From NCBI RefSeq assembly GCF_005889725.1, contig NZ_VCKX01000073.1:1-45681 (forward strand): a stretch of DNA of 45,681 bases, read 5' to 3'. Positions within the stretch are counted from its first letter, which is position 1. Every line of letters begins with the position of its first letter. The stretch comes from Nonomuraea zeae. Its GTDB lineage: Bacteria; Actinomycetota; Actinomycetes; Streptosporangiales; Streptosporangiaceae. The notes under the pieces are model-generated. The model saw nothing but the letters and a program-made list of their open reading frames with translations, was not told where the DNA came from and searched no databases. Positions 14,762 to 22,963 of the stretch are shown in pieces. A program made the translations under genes and the position numbers.

Positions 14762-15796
14762 GTGAGCTCCTTACCGCTGCTGCCGACCTCGCTCGTCGGA
14801 AGCTACGCCCAGCCCGACTGGCTGATCGACCGCGCCCGGCTGGCCGGCCGGTTCCCGCCGCGGGTCCGGGCGAGGGAGCTGTGGCGGATCCCGCCCGAGC
14901 ACCTCGCCCAGGCCCAGGACGACGCGACCGAGCTGGCCGTCAGGGCGCAGGAGCGCGCCGGGCTGGACATCATCACCGACGGCGAGATCCGCAGGGAGAG
15001 CTACTCCAACCACTTCGCCACCGCCCTGGAGGGCCTCGACCTCGACCGGCACGGCACGGCGCTGGACCGCAGCGGCCATCCGAACCCCGTGCCGCGCATC
15101 GCCGGCCCGATCCGCCGCCCGCGGCCGGTCGAGGTGGACGACCTGCGGTTCCTGCGCGCGCACACCGATCACCCGGTCAAGATGACGGTGCCGGGCCCGT
15201 TCACGATGAGCCAGCAGGCGCAGAACGACCACTACCCCGACGCCGAGGCCGCCGCGATGGACTACGCGGCGGCGGTCAACGCCGAGATCCGCGACCTGTT
15301 CGCCGCCGGGGCCGACATCGTGCAGATCGACGAGCCGTACATGCAGGCCAGGCCGGAGGCGGCGCGGGCGTACGGGCTGGCCGCGCTGAACGCCGCGCTG
15401 GACGGCGTCACCGGCACCACGGCAGTGCACATCTGCTTCGGTTACGCCGCGATCATCCACGAGCGGCCGGAGGCGTACTCGTTCCTGCCGGAGCTGGCCG
15501 GCTGCCCGGTCCGGCAGGTGTCGATCGAGACCGCGCAGTCCGGGCTCGACCTCGGCATGCTGTCCGACCTCGGGGACAAGACGATCATCCTCGGCGTGAT
15601 CGACCTGTCCACCCCGGACGTGGAGCCGGTCGAGGTGGTGGCGGAGCGGGTGAGCAGGGCGTTCGACCGGGTCCCGCCCGAGCGGATCGTGATCGCCACC
15701 GACTGCGGGATGAAATATCTGCCCAGGGCCTCCGCCGAGGGCAAGATGCGGGCCATGGCAGGCGCGGCGCGCCTGCTCCGAACTAAGATCATGTGA
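14762..15796 (+). CDS. Cobalamin-independent methionine synthase-like protein (MetE C-terminal domain family)
   Basis: A 344-aa single-domain relative of the catalytic barrel of MetE. It begins LPTSLVGSYAQPDWL, contains DGEIRRESYSNHF and IVQIDEP, and keeps the zinc ligands His223 and Cys225 (HICFG), Glu256 and Cys315 (TDCGMKY). The presence of all four suggests a zinc-activated thiol methyltransferase. It lacks the N-terminal half of full MetE, so it is probably not the main methionine synthase; methyl donor and acceptor are unknown. GTG 14762 follows AAGGAGG at 14751-14757. The neighbouring methyltransferase downstream hints at one-carbon chemistry, but no operon is certain. Confidence 0.88.
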   Translation: MSSLPLLPTSLVGSYAQPDWLIDRARLAGRFPPRVRARELWRIPPEHLAQAQDDATELAVRAQERAGLDIITDGEIRRESYSNHFATALEGLDLDRHGTALDRSGHPNPVPRIAGPIRRPRPVEVDDLRFLRAHTDHPVKMTVPGPFTMSQQAQNDHYPDAEAAAMDYAAAVNAEIRDLFAAGADIVQIDEPYMQARPEAARAYGLAALNAALDGVTGTTAVHICFGYAAIIHERPEAYSFLPELAGCPVRQVSIETAQSGLDLGMLSDLGDKTIILGVIDLSTPDVEPVEVVAERVSRAFDRVPPERIVIATDCGMKYLPRASAEGKMRAMAGAARLLRTKIM

Positions 15797-15868
15797 ATTC
15801 CGGCCCCGATACTCCGGCCCCGACGGGCCATCCGGCCCCGAAACGGCCCCCCGAACAAGGAGCGGACA
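15797..15868. repeat. Short CCGGCCCCGA repeats before methyltransferase copy B
   Basis: Three copies of CCGGCCCCGA occur within 55 bp, with a fourth degenerate copy. The related GGCCCGA motif is repeated in the 5' coding part of copy A (3010-3080). The ribosome site AAGGAG follows directly. Confidence 0.6.
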
Positions 15869-16699
15869 GTGCCCGAGAGTGAGCAGGACCACGCGCCGCA
15901 GGGGATAGACACCAGCAAACCCAGTGTCTCCCGCGTCTACGACTACATGCTCGGCGGCAAGGACAACTACGAGATAGACCGTCAGGTGGCCGCCATGGCG
16001 CTGAAGATCGCGCCGGACGCGCCCCAGGCCGCCCAGGCCAACCGGGAGTTCTTACGCCGCACGGTCCACCATCTGACCGCGGAGGCGGGCATCCGCCAGT
16101 TCCTGGACATCGGCTCGGGGCTGCCCACCCAGGGCAACGTGCACGAGATCGCCCAGTCCGTCGCCCCGGGCACCCGGGTCGTCTACGTCGACCACGACCC
16201 GATCGTGCTGGTGCACGGCCGCGCCCTGCTCGCCGTGGACGCCACCACCACGATCGTCGAGGCCGACGCCCGCGAGCCGGAGCGGATCCTCGACGACCCG
16301 AAGACGCGCGGCCTCATCGACTTCTCCGAGCCGGTCGGGCTCCTGCTGTTCGGGATCCTGCACCACCTGGCCGACAGCGAGGACCCGGCCGGCATCGCCG
16401 CCCGGCTCATCGCGCCGCTGGCCCCCGGCAGCCACGTGGTGATCTCCCACTTCCACAACCCGGGGCAGGCCCACCCCGAGGTGTCGGAGCAGGCGTACGC
16501 GGCGGAGAAGATCTTCAACGAGCACCTCGGCACCGGCCGGTGGCGCACCCGCGAGGAGATCCTGGCCTTCTTCAACGGGCTGGAGCTGCTGGAGCCCGGC
16601 CTCGTGCCGCTCCCGGAGTGGCGCCCCGGCCCCGGCGACCACGCGACGCCGGGGATCACCTACCACACCTTCGTCGGAGGCGTGGCCCGCAAGCCCTGA
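15869..16699 (+). CDS. SAM-dependent methyltransferase, SAV2177/DUF574 family (copy B)
   Basis: A 276-aa paralogue of the gene at 2180-3082, with the same motifs: SRVYDYMLGGKDNY, FLDIGSGLPTQGN for SAM binding, VYVDHDP, ILHHLADSEDP, TGRWRTREEI and a closing VARKP. Substrate unknown. GTG 15869 is preceded by AAGGAG with a 6-nt spacer, the same arrangement as copy A. The two copies are inverted relative to each other and bracket 13 kb containing the galactan and hmp loci, so recombination between them would invert that block. It converges on the GH1 gene, with a strong hairpin between. Confidence 0.92.
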   Translation: MPESEQDHAPQGIDTSKPSVSRVYDYMLGGKDNYEIDRQVAAMALKIAPDAPQAAQANREFLRRTVHHLTAEAGIRQFLDIGSGLPTQGNVHEIAQSVAPGTRVVYVDHDPIVLVHGRALLAVDATTTIVEADAREPERILDDPKTRGLIDFSEPVGLLLFGILHHLADSEDPAGIAARLIAPLAPGSHVVISHFHNPGQAHPEVSEQAYAAEKIFNEHLGTGRWRTREEILAFFNGLELLEPGLVPLPEWRPGPGDHATPGITYHTFVGGVARKP

Positions 16700-16717
16700 C
16701 GCTCAGGTGACGCGGAA

Positions 16718-16760
16718 GGCGGGCGGGTCCGGGCGCGTGCCGCGCGCGGACCCGCCCGCC
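16718..16760. terminator. Bidirectional terminator hairpin between convergent genes
   Basis: GGCGGGCGGGTCCG (16718-16731) and CGGACCCGCCCGCC (16747-16760) form a perfect 14-bp stem with a 15-nt loop. It sits between the stop codons of methyltransferase copy B and the leftward GH1 gene, and should stop transcription from both sides. Confidence 0.8.
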
Positions 16761-16768
16761 GCAGCGGG

Positions 16769-18196
16769 TCAGCGGACCGGCTCGGCCTCGGTGCTCGCCG
16801 GCGAGCCCGTGGGCAGCGCGTTGGCGGCGACCACGTCGCGGTACCAGTACGCGCTGTCCTTCCAGGTGCGCTCCATCGTGTCGCGGTCCACGCGGACGAC
16901 GCCGAACCGCTTGGCGTACCCGTGCGCCCACTCGAAGTTGTCCATCAGCGACCACACGAAATAGCCCCGCACGTCCGCCCCGCCCTCGATGGCCTCGGCC
17001 ACCGCGGAGAGGTGGCGGTGCAGGTAGTCGACCCGGCGCTCGTCGTGGACGCGGCCGTCGGCGTCCACGGCGTCGGGGAACGCGGCGCCGTTCTCGGTGA
17101 TCATCGTGGGCAGGCCCGGATAGTCGCGGTGCAGGCGCAGCAGGAGCTCGGTCAGGCCGGTCTCGTCGATGTTCCAGCCCATCTCCGTGTACGGACCCGG
17201 CTGCTGGACGAACTCGACGTCCTCGCACGCGATCCACGGCGAGGCGGCACCGTCCTGGTGCCCGTCTGCGGTCTCCTTCGCGGAGCCGCCGTCCCACTGG
17301 CGCACCAGGGTCGGGTTGTAGTAGTTGACCCCGAGCACGTCCAGCGGCTGGCAGGCGGCGGCCTCGTCGCCGTCGCGGACGAACGACCAGTCGGTCACCG
17401 CGGCGGTGGCCTCGATGAGGTCGCGCGGGTAGGCGCTCTCCAGCATCGGGCCGAGGAAGGCCCGGTTGGCCAGGGCGTCCGCCTTGCGCACGACGGCGGC
17501 GTCGGCCTCGGACACGCCGCGCACGTGGTGCAGGTTGAGCGTGACCGACATCTGCGCGCCGCGGGCCGCGGTCGAGCGCAGCGCCTGGACGGCCAGGCCG
17601 TGGCCGAGGTTCAGGTGGTGCACGGCGGCGAGGGCGGCGGCGTGGTCGGTCCTGGCCGGGGCGTGCACGCCGGAGGCGTAGCCCAGGTAGGCCGAGCACC
17701 ACGGCTCGTTCAGGGTGATCCAGGCGCGGACGCGGTCGCCGAGCGACTCGCCCATGAGCCGGGCGTACTCGGCGAAGCGCAGCGCGGTGTCGCGCTCGGG
17801 CCAGCCGCCCGCGTCCTCCAGCTCCTGCGGCAGGTCCCAGTGGTACAGGGTGGCCACGGGGGCGATGTCGCGCGCGAGCAGGCCGTCGACCAGCCGGGAG
17901 TAGAAGTCCACGCCGGGCTGGTTGAGCGGCCCGCGACCGCCCGGCTGCACGCGCGGCCAGGAGATGGAGAAGCGGTAGGCGCCCACGCCGAGCCCGGCCA
18001 GCAGGTCGAGGTCCTCCTCCAGCCGGTGGTAGTGGTCGCAGGCCACGTCACCGGTGTCGCCGTTGGCCACCAGCCCGGGGGTGTGGGAGAAGGTGTCCCA
18101 GATCGACGGGCCCCGGCCGTCCTCGTTCCAGGCGCCCTCGACCTGGTAGGCGGCGGTGGCGGTGCCCCACAGGAAATTCTCGGGGAAAGCGGTCAT
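16769..18196 (-). CDS. Beta-glucosidase/beta-galactosidase, glycoside hydrolase family 1
   Basis: A 475-aa intracellular TIM-barrel enzyme that removes terminal beta-linked sugars. The GH1 start signature FLWGTATAAYQVEG is at 8-21. The acid/base is Glu164 in TLNEP and the nucleophile Glu368 in TENG. Active-site HW (119-120) and WSLMDNFEW near the end are the usual glucose-contact elements. It lies 10 bp after the GH31 alpha-xylosidase stop on the same strand. After xylose removal from xyloglucan fragments, this enzyme would trim the exposed beta-glucosyl units, and perhaps galactose (inference). No signal peptide. Confidence 0.94.
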   Translation of the reverse strand: MTAFPENFLWGTATAAYQVEGAWNEDGRGPSIWDTFSHTPGLVANGDTGDVACDHYHRLEEDLDLLAGLGVGAYRFSISWPRVQPGGRGPLNQPGVDFYSRLVDGLLARDIAPVATLYHWDLPQELEDAGGWPERDTALRFAEYARLMGESLGDRVRAWITLNEPWCSAYLGYASGVHAPARTDHAAALAAVHHLNLGHGLAVQALRSTAARGAQMSVTLNLHHVRGVSEADAAVVRKADALANRAFLGPMLESAYPRDLIEATAAVTDWSFVRDGDEAAACQPLDVLGVNYYNPTLVRQWDGGSAKETADGHQDGAASPWIACEDVEFVQQPGPYTEMGWNIDETGLTELLLRLHRDYPGLPTMITENGAAFPDAVDADGRVHDERRVDYLHRHLSAVAEAIEGGADVRGYFVWSLMDNFEWAHGYAKRFGVVRVDRDTMERTWKDSAYWYRDVVAANALPTGSPASTEAEPVR

Positions 18197-18206
18197 GCGG
18201 CTGCTC

Positions 18207-20474
18207 CTAAAGAGTGATCTCGATGTGATCGGTGCCGGACTCGGCGGTGCCGAGAATCCCCGCTGACTGCAGGCGCCAGGGCGCGGGGGAGCCCTGGACG
18301 CGACGGGCCCGCACGCGATCGCCCGCGCGGGACACCTCGAACACGGCGCCCGCCCCGCCGTCCAGGGCGGGGACGGTCACGGTACGGCTCGCGCCGTCGG
18401 CGAGCTCGTAGACGTCCAGGGTGACGCCGTCGGCGTAGTCGTAGTCGGGCCGGTCCTCCCTTGCGCCGGTCGCGATCACCGCGCCCGGCCGCACCAGCAG
18501 CGGCAGGCTGTCGAACCCGTGCCGCTCGGTTCGCCAGCCGGGCCCGGTCACGCTCCGCCCGTCGAGCAGCCGGGTCCACACCCCCTCAGGTACGTAATAC
18601 GAAATGTCGCCCTCGGTGGACAGTACGGGCGCCACCAGCAGATCCGGCCCCAGCATGTACTGGGCGTCCAGGTAGTCGCACGCCCGGTCCCCGGGGAACT
18701 CCAGCTGCATCGCCCGCATCATCGGCAGCCCGTCGGTCGTCGCCTGGACGGCGGCGCCGTACAGGTAGGGCATCAGCCGCGCCTTCAGCCGCGTGAACAA
18801 GCGCAGCACCTCGACCGACTCCTCGTCGAACAGCCACGGCACCCGGTACGACCCGCTCCCGTGCAACCGGCTGTGCGACGACAGCAGCCCGAAGGCCACC
18901 CACCGCTTGAACACGGCCGGATCCGGACGCCCCTCGAACCCGCCGATGTCGTGGCTCCAGAACCCGAACCCGGCCATCCCGAGCGACAGCCCGCCGCGCA
19001 GCGACTCGGCCATCGCCTCGTAGGTCGACTCGCAGTCGCCGCCCCAGTGCACCGGCATCCGCTGCCCGCCGACCGTGGCCGAGCGCGCGAACAGCACGGC
19101 CTCGCCCGCCCCGCGCCGCTCGGCCAGCACGTCGTGGACGGTCTGGTTGTAGAGCAGGCTGTAGTAGTTGTGCATCCGCTCGGGGTCGGAGCCGTCGGCG
19201 TAGGCGACGTCGGTCGGGATGCGCTCGCCGAAGTCGGTCTTGAACGCGTCCACCCCCATGTCCAGCAGCCCGCGCAGCTTTCCCGCGTACCACTCCCTGG
19301 CGGCCGGCGAGGTGAAGTCCACCAGCGCCCGCCCCGCCTGCCAATGATCATCCTGCCAGACGGTCCCGTCCGGGCGGCGCAGCAGATGTCCCGCCGCCGC
19401 ACCCTCGTCGAACAGGGCCGACGCCTGCCCGATGTACGGGTTGAGCCACACGCACACCCGCAGCCCGCGTTCCTTCAGCCGCCGCAGCATGCCCTCGGGG
19501 TCAGGGAACACCTCGGGGTCCCACTCGAAGTCGCACCACCGGTACTGCCGCATCCAGAAGCAGTCGAAGTGGAACACGCTCAGCGGCAGGTCGCGCTCGG
19601 CCATCCCGTCCACGAACGACGTCACCGTGGCCTCGTCGTAGTCGGTGGTGAACGACGTGGACAGCCACAGCCCGAACGACCAGGCGGGCGGCAGCGCGGG
19701 CCGGCCGGTCAGCGCGGTGTAGCGGCGCAGGATGTCGGCCGGGGAGGGCCCGTGGATGATCAGGTATTCCAGGTCGTGGCCCTCGGTGCTGAACTGCACC
19801 TGCGAGACGCTCTCCGAGGCCACCTCGAACGACACCCGCCCGGGATGGTTGACGAACACCCCGTAACCCCGGTTGGTGAAGTAGAAGGGGACGTTCTTGT
19901 AGGCCAGCTCGCTGCTGGTGCCGCCGTCGTCGTTCCAGCTGTCGACGGCCTGCCCGTTGCGCACGAGGGCGCCGAACCGCTCGCCCAGGCCGTACACCAG
20001 CTCGCCCGCGCTCAGGCGCAGATGCTCGATCATGAAGTGCCGGTCCTCGGCGTCGTGCACGATGCCGAGGCTCTTGCCGGCGCTGCGGGTGAGCTCGCGC
20101 CCGCCCGCGCTGAACGACAGCTCCCACGGCGCGTCCCGCCGCACCCGGACGGTGAGGGCGCCGCTGGTCAGGCCGGCCTCCTCGCCGTCCACGGCGATCT
20201 CCACCCCGGGCCGCTCGTCGCGCACCTCGAACGCCGGCCCGGCCGGGACGGACCCGGCGAAGTGCACCGCGCGGACCCTGATCACGTCCGGCATCGGCGA
20301 CGACAGGTCCACCCGCAGCACGGGCCCGTCGATGGTGTTGCCGCGCCGGGTGATCGGCCGCGTCGGCGCCAGCACCCGCAGCGACGCGGTGTCCGCGGTC
20401 ACGTCGTGGGCCGACGCGGCGTACTCACCCCGCACTCCTGGACGCATCCGCCAATAGCCGTCTTTGAACTTCAT
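18207..20474 (-). CDS. Alpha-xylosidase, glycoside hydrolase family 31 (YicI type)
   Basis: A 755-aa intracellular enzyme releasing alpha-1,6-xylose from isoprimeverose and xyloglucan oligosaccharides. The N-terminal MKFKDGYWRMRPG is typical of YicI. The nucleophile is Asp414 in FKTDFGER and the acid/base Asp480 in HWGGDCEST. The residues that set xylose over glucose specificity in E. coli YicI (as I recall Phe277, Cys307, Phe308, Trp345, Lys414) all have counterparts two positions earlier here: Phe275, Cys305, Phe306, Trp343, Lys412. ATG 20474 is chosen on this homology, 38 bp after the stop of the LacI gene; no strong ribosome site is visible. Co-transcribed with the regulator upstream and GH1 downstream. 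Confidence 0.95.
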   Translation of the reverse strand: MKFKDGYWRMRPGVRGEYAASAHDVTADTASLRVLAPTRPITRRGNTIDGPVLRVDLSSPMPDVIRVRAVHFAGSVPAGPAFEVRDERPGVEIAVDGEEAGLTSGALTVRVRRDAPWELSFSAGGRELTRSAGKSLGIVHDAEDRHFMIEHLRLSAGELVYGLGERFGALVRNGQAVDSWNDDGGTSSELAYKNVPFYFTNRGYGVFVNHPGRVSFEVASESVSQVQFSTEGHDLEYLIIHGPSPADILRRYTALTGRPALPPAWSFGLWLSTSFTTDYDEATVTSFVDGMAERDLPLSVFHFDCFWMRQYRWCDFEWDPEVFPDPEGMLRRLKERGLRVCVWLNPYIGQASALFDEGAAAGHLLRRPDGTVWQDDHWQAGRALVDFTSPAAREWYAGKLRGLLDMGVDAFKTDFGERIPTDVAYADGSDPERMHNYYSLLYNQTVHDVLAERRGAGEAVLFARSATVGGQRMPVHWGGDCESTYEAMAESLRGGLSLGMAGFGFWSHDIGGFEGRPDPAVFKRWVAFGLLSSHSRLHGSGSYRVPWLFDEESVEVLRLFTRLKARLMPYLYGAAVQATTDGLPMMRAMQLEFPGDRACDYLDAQYMLGPDLLVAPVLSTEGDISYYVPEGVWTRLLDGRSVTGPGWRTERHGFDSLPLLVRPGAVIATGAREDRPDYDYADGVTLDVYELADGASRTVTVPALDGGAGAVFEVSRAGDRVRARRVQGSPAPWRLQSAGILGTAESGTDHIEITL

Positions 20475-20511
20475 GCCGATCCGTTCTGGGAGTCGCCGTG
20501 ATCGAGGGGTG

Positions 20512-21552
20512 TCATGGGACCTGCCGGCGTGGGGGCCCGGAGCTGTCACCGATCACCAGCCGGCAGGGCACGAGCCGTTGCCGCGGCCCGCCTTCTCCCA
20601 GGGACCGGGCCCGGCCTTCCAGGCGGTCGATCAGCAGGCGGGCGCCGAGCCGGCCCAGCTCGGCGCTCGGCGGCTCCATCGTCGTCAGCCTGGGACGGAA
20701 CATCTCGGCGACCCGCGAGGAGGACAGCACCAGCATCAGCGTCAGATCGCGGGGAACGCGCCACCCGCGCGCCGCCACGGCCGCGAGCACGCCGACCGCC
20801 ACGTGGTCGTCCATCACGGCCAGCGCCGTCACGTCCGGGTGCGCGGACAGCAGGGCCTCGAACGCCCGGCCGCCCTCCTCGGCCGAGCCGGGGCGGAAGT
20901 CGTCCACGTAGCCGATCCCGGCCAGCGCCGCGGCCCCGGCGAGCTCCGCTCCCGCGCGGATGGCCGGGCCGTACTGCGCCGCGTAGGCGTCGGTCGAGTG
21001 GTTGAAGAAGGCCAGCTTGCGATGCCCGAGCCCGGCCACGTGCGCCACCGCGTCCCTGGCCGTGACCGCGAAGTCGATGTCGGCGTAGTCGATCGGGCCG
21101 GGCTCGCGGGTCCGCCCGATCATGCTGAACGCGACGCCGGCCCGCGTCAGGAAGTCCACGCGCTCGTCGTCGAGGCGCACCTCCATCAGCAGCACGCCGT
21201 CCACCAGCCCGAGGCCGGTGAGGTGGCGCAGCTCCTCGATCGGGTCGGCGTTCTCGGGGGAGAGCAGCAGGTGGTAGCCCAGCTCGCGGGCCTCCTCGGC
21301 GGCGCCGGTCGCGAACTGCATCTCGGTCAGCCCGAACCCGCCGCGCGGGGCCGGGTACAGCAGCGCCAGGATGCGGGTGCGCTTGCTCTGCAGGCCGCGG
21401 GCCAGCAGGTTCGGGCGGTAGCCGAGCTCGGCCGCGGCCTGCTCGATGCGCAGCTTGGTCGCCGCCGCCACCGGGCGGGTGCCGTTCAGCGCGGCGGACA
21501 CGGTGCTGACCGCGACCTGTGCGCGCTCGGCCACGTCTCGTAGCGAAGGCAT
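20512..21552 (-). CDS. LacI-family regulator of the GH31-GH1 operon
   Basis: A 346-aa repressor: helix-turn-helix SLRDVAERAQVAVSTVSAALNG (3-24), hinge KLRIEQAAAELGYRPNLLARGLQ, and a periplasmic-binding-like effector domain ending PPSAELGRLGARLLIDRLEG. It is the first gene of a three-gene leftward operon and should repress itself and the two glycosidases. ATG 21552 follows GGAGGGG; an ATG at 21618 would add 22 residues, but it lies inside the promoter region next to the operator. The promoter and operator are well defined (separate entries). The inducer is probably a xyloglucan-derived sugar (inference from neighbours). Confidence 0.93.
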   Translation of the reverse strand: MPSLRDVAERAQVAVSTVSAALNGTRPVAAATKLRIEQAAAELGYRPNLLARGLQSKRTRILALLYPAPRGGFGLTEMQFATGAAEEARELGYHLLLSPENADPIEELRHLTGLGLVDGVLLMEVRLDDERVDFLTRAGVAFSMIGRTREPGPIDYADIDFAVTARDAVAHVAGLGHRKLAFFNHSTDAYAAQYGPAIRAGAELAGAAALAGIGYVDDFRPGSAEEGGRAFEALLSAHPDVTALAVMDDHVAVGVLAAVAARGWRVPRDLTLMLVLSSSRVAEMFRPRLTTMEPPSAELGRLGARLLIDRLEGRARSLGEGGPRQRLVPCRLVIGDSSGPPRRQVP

Positions 21553-21603
21553 TCCCCTCCGACCCCTCGGAGCCGTCGACCGTGGAGTGGCCGAATTGGC
21601 GGT

Positions 21604-21615
21604 CGAAACGTTTCG
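21604..21615. promoter_or_regulatory. LacI operator CGAAACGTTTCG
   Basis: A perfect 12-bp palindrome with central CpG, about 52 bp before the LacI ATG. It covers the predicted transcription start (near 21613) of the promoter at 21649-21620. A second inverted repeat, CACAAACC (21616-21623) with GGTTTGTG (21632-21639), abuts it and overlaps the -10 box. Confidence 0.85.
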
Positions 21616-21619
21616 CACA

Positions 21620-21649
21620 AACCTAAAGTCCGGTTTGTGGGGATGTCAA
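21620..21649 (-). promoter_or_regulatory. Promoter of the LacI-GH31-GH1 operon
   Basis: Leftward -35 TTGACA (21649-21644), 18-bp spacer, -10 TAGGTT (21625-21620). Both boxes are near consensus for the housekeeping sigma factor. The operator begins 4 bp downstream, a textbook repressor layout. Confidence 0.75.
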
Positions 21650-21688
21650 TGCCGTCGAATCGGATGTCCTAAATCCGGCAGGCGGAGT

Positions 21689-21712
21689 GGGCGCGGCCCG
21701 CGGACCGCGCCC
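21689..21712. terminator. Hairpin after the GH43 gene
   Basis: GGGCGCGG (21689-21696) and CCGCGCCC (21705-21712) form an 8-bp stem with an 8-nt loop, 15 bp past the GH43 stop on its leftward path. It separates the GH43 transcript from the LacI promoter. Confidence 0.65.
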
Positions 21713-21727
21713 CGTCCGCCCGGACCG

Positions 21728-22687
21728 TCAGTACACGTAGGGCCAGCCCGCCGAGTCCCAGCCCAGGAGGTTGATCCCGAGCTTGGGCGTGCCGCCGGCC
21801 GCGCCGTCGTAGTAGTGGTAGACGAGCAGGTCGCCGTCACTGTCGTGCAGGATGCTCTGGCCGCCGGGGCCGATGAAGCGGCCGTGGGTCTCCAGGACCA
21901 GCGTGCCGCCGCCGCTCAGCATGGAGCGCCCGGAGCGGTCGGTGTACGGGCCGGTGGGGCTGCTGGACCGGCCGACCTTGATCTTGTACGTGCTGTCGGT
22001 CCCCGCGCAGCATCGGTCGTAGGAGGCGAACAGGTAGTAGTAGCTCCCGTGCCGGACGATCGCCGGCGCCTCGACGGCGTAGGGGGCGTCGGGGCGGGTG
22101 GCCAGGTGGTAGAGCGTCTGGTCGGAGGACAGCTGCTTGCCCGTCGACGGGTTCAGCCGGATCATGCGGATGCCGGTCCAGTAGGAGCCGAAGCTCAGCC
22201 ACCACCGCCCGGAGGAGTCCACCAGGAGGCTCGGGTCGATGGCGTTGTGGTCGGAGCTCGTGCTGGTGGCGTAGACGATGCCCTGGTCGCTCCACGAGCC
22301 GGGCCGGCCGGTGGAGCTGGTGGCCAGGCCGATCGCGGAGTTGTTGGAGCCGAAGCTGGAGACCGCGTAGTACATCAGGTATCTCCCGCCCTGCTGGGAG
22401 ACGTCCGGCGCCCACGGGTCGTTGCCCGGCGAGTACGTCCGCCACCACGACGGCGGCGAGCCGAAGGCGGACCCGGCGCGGGTGAAGTTGATCCGGTCGG
22501 TGGAGGTGCGGGCCTCCAGATAGCCGTGCGTCGAGTAGACGACGTAGCCGGACGAGGTGCGGATCATCGTGGGGTCGTGCACCACGACGTCTCCCGTGAC
22601 CCGGCCGGGGTCCGGGTAGGCCAGCGAGCCGCCCAGGAGCGGCAGCGCGGCGAGTGCGGCGACGATGATGCGGGGCAGGCGGCGCAA
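21728..22687 (-). CDS. Secreted arabinan endo-1,5-alpha-L-arabinanase, GH43
   Basis: A 319-aa secreted five-bladed propeller enzyme that cuts the alpha-1,5-arabinan side chains of pectin. Residues 1-23 are a signal peptide (ALPLLGGSLA|YPDP). The catalytic triad fits GH43 arabinanases: base Asp38 in VVVHDPTMI, transition-state Asp151 in HNAIDPSLL, acid Glu206 in YAVEAPAIV. NDPWAPDVS and VYHYYDG are further landmarks. The start is TTG 22687, supported by GAGGAGG 5 nt upstream; no ATG fits. It has its own promoter at 22808-22780. Arabinan and galactan side chains occur together on rhamnogalacturonan-I, which fits the galactan locus 12 kb away. Confidence 0.93.
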   Translation of the reverse strand: MRRLPRIIVAALAALPLLGGSLAYPDPGRVTGDVVVHDPTMIRTSSGYVVYSTHGYLEARTSTDRINFTRAGSAFGSPPSWWRTYSPGNDPWAPDVSQQGGRYLMYYAVSSFGSNNSAIGLATSSTGRPGSWSDQGIVYATSTSSDHNAIDPSLLVDSSGRWWLSFGSYWTGIRMIRLNPSTGKQLSSDQTLYHLATRPDAPYAVEAPAIVRHGSYYYLFASYDRCCAGTDSTYKIKVGRSSSPTGPYTDRSGRSMLSGGGTLVLETHGRFIGPGGQSILHDSDGDLLVYHYYDGAAGGTPKLGINLLGWDSAGWPYVY

Positions 22688-22779
22688 GGGTCCTCCTCGA
22701 TGGGGTGAACAGGCGGCGGAGGCGTGAACTCGCCCGTGCCGTGCGCCTGCCGGGACGCTGCGCCGGTGCGTCGGTGGAA

Positions 22780-22808
22780 ATGTAAGTGCGGCCTTTCCCG
22801 GGCGTCAA
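22780..22808 (-). promoter_or_regulatory. Promoter of the GH43 gene, bracketed by ATGTAAGT inverted repeats
   Basis: Leftward -35 TTGACG (22808-22803), 17-bp spacer, -10 TTACAT (22785-22780). ATGTAAGT at 22780-22787 overlaps the -10 box and its inverted copy ACTTACAT is at 22831-22838, upstream of the -35. They could be regulator half-sites. Confidence 0.6.
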
Positions 22809-22900
22809 CCCTGCCGCCGCGAACCGTGAAACTTACATCGGGGTCCGGCCAGGCGTGCCCGGTCGGCCGCGGGATCGGGGCGGCCGGCGCGCACCGGCCC

Positions 22901-22963
22901 TTGACAGGCCCTGTCAGCGTTCGTAAGTTCAAGCCGCTTCGCGAATTGATGTTAACGCTAACA
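22901..22963 (+). promoter_or_regulatory. Orphan rightward promoter with a LacI-type operator
   Basis: TTGACA (22901-22906), 17-bp spacer, TAAGTT (22924-22929) is the best consensus promoter on the + strand here. About 14 bp past its predicted start is TGTTAACGCTAACA (22950-22963), a LacI-type near-palindrome with central CG. No rightward gene follows; hairpins occur at 23007-23027 and 23036-23050. TGACAG-GCC-CTGTCA (22902-22916) is a further palindrome over the -35. Confidence 0.5.

Noticed and set aside
21616..21639. CACAAACC/GGTTTGTG as a separate terminator
   Set aside because: It lies between the -35 and the operator of a strong promoter, so a regulatory inverted repeat is more likely than a terminator.
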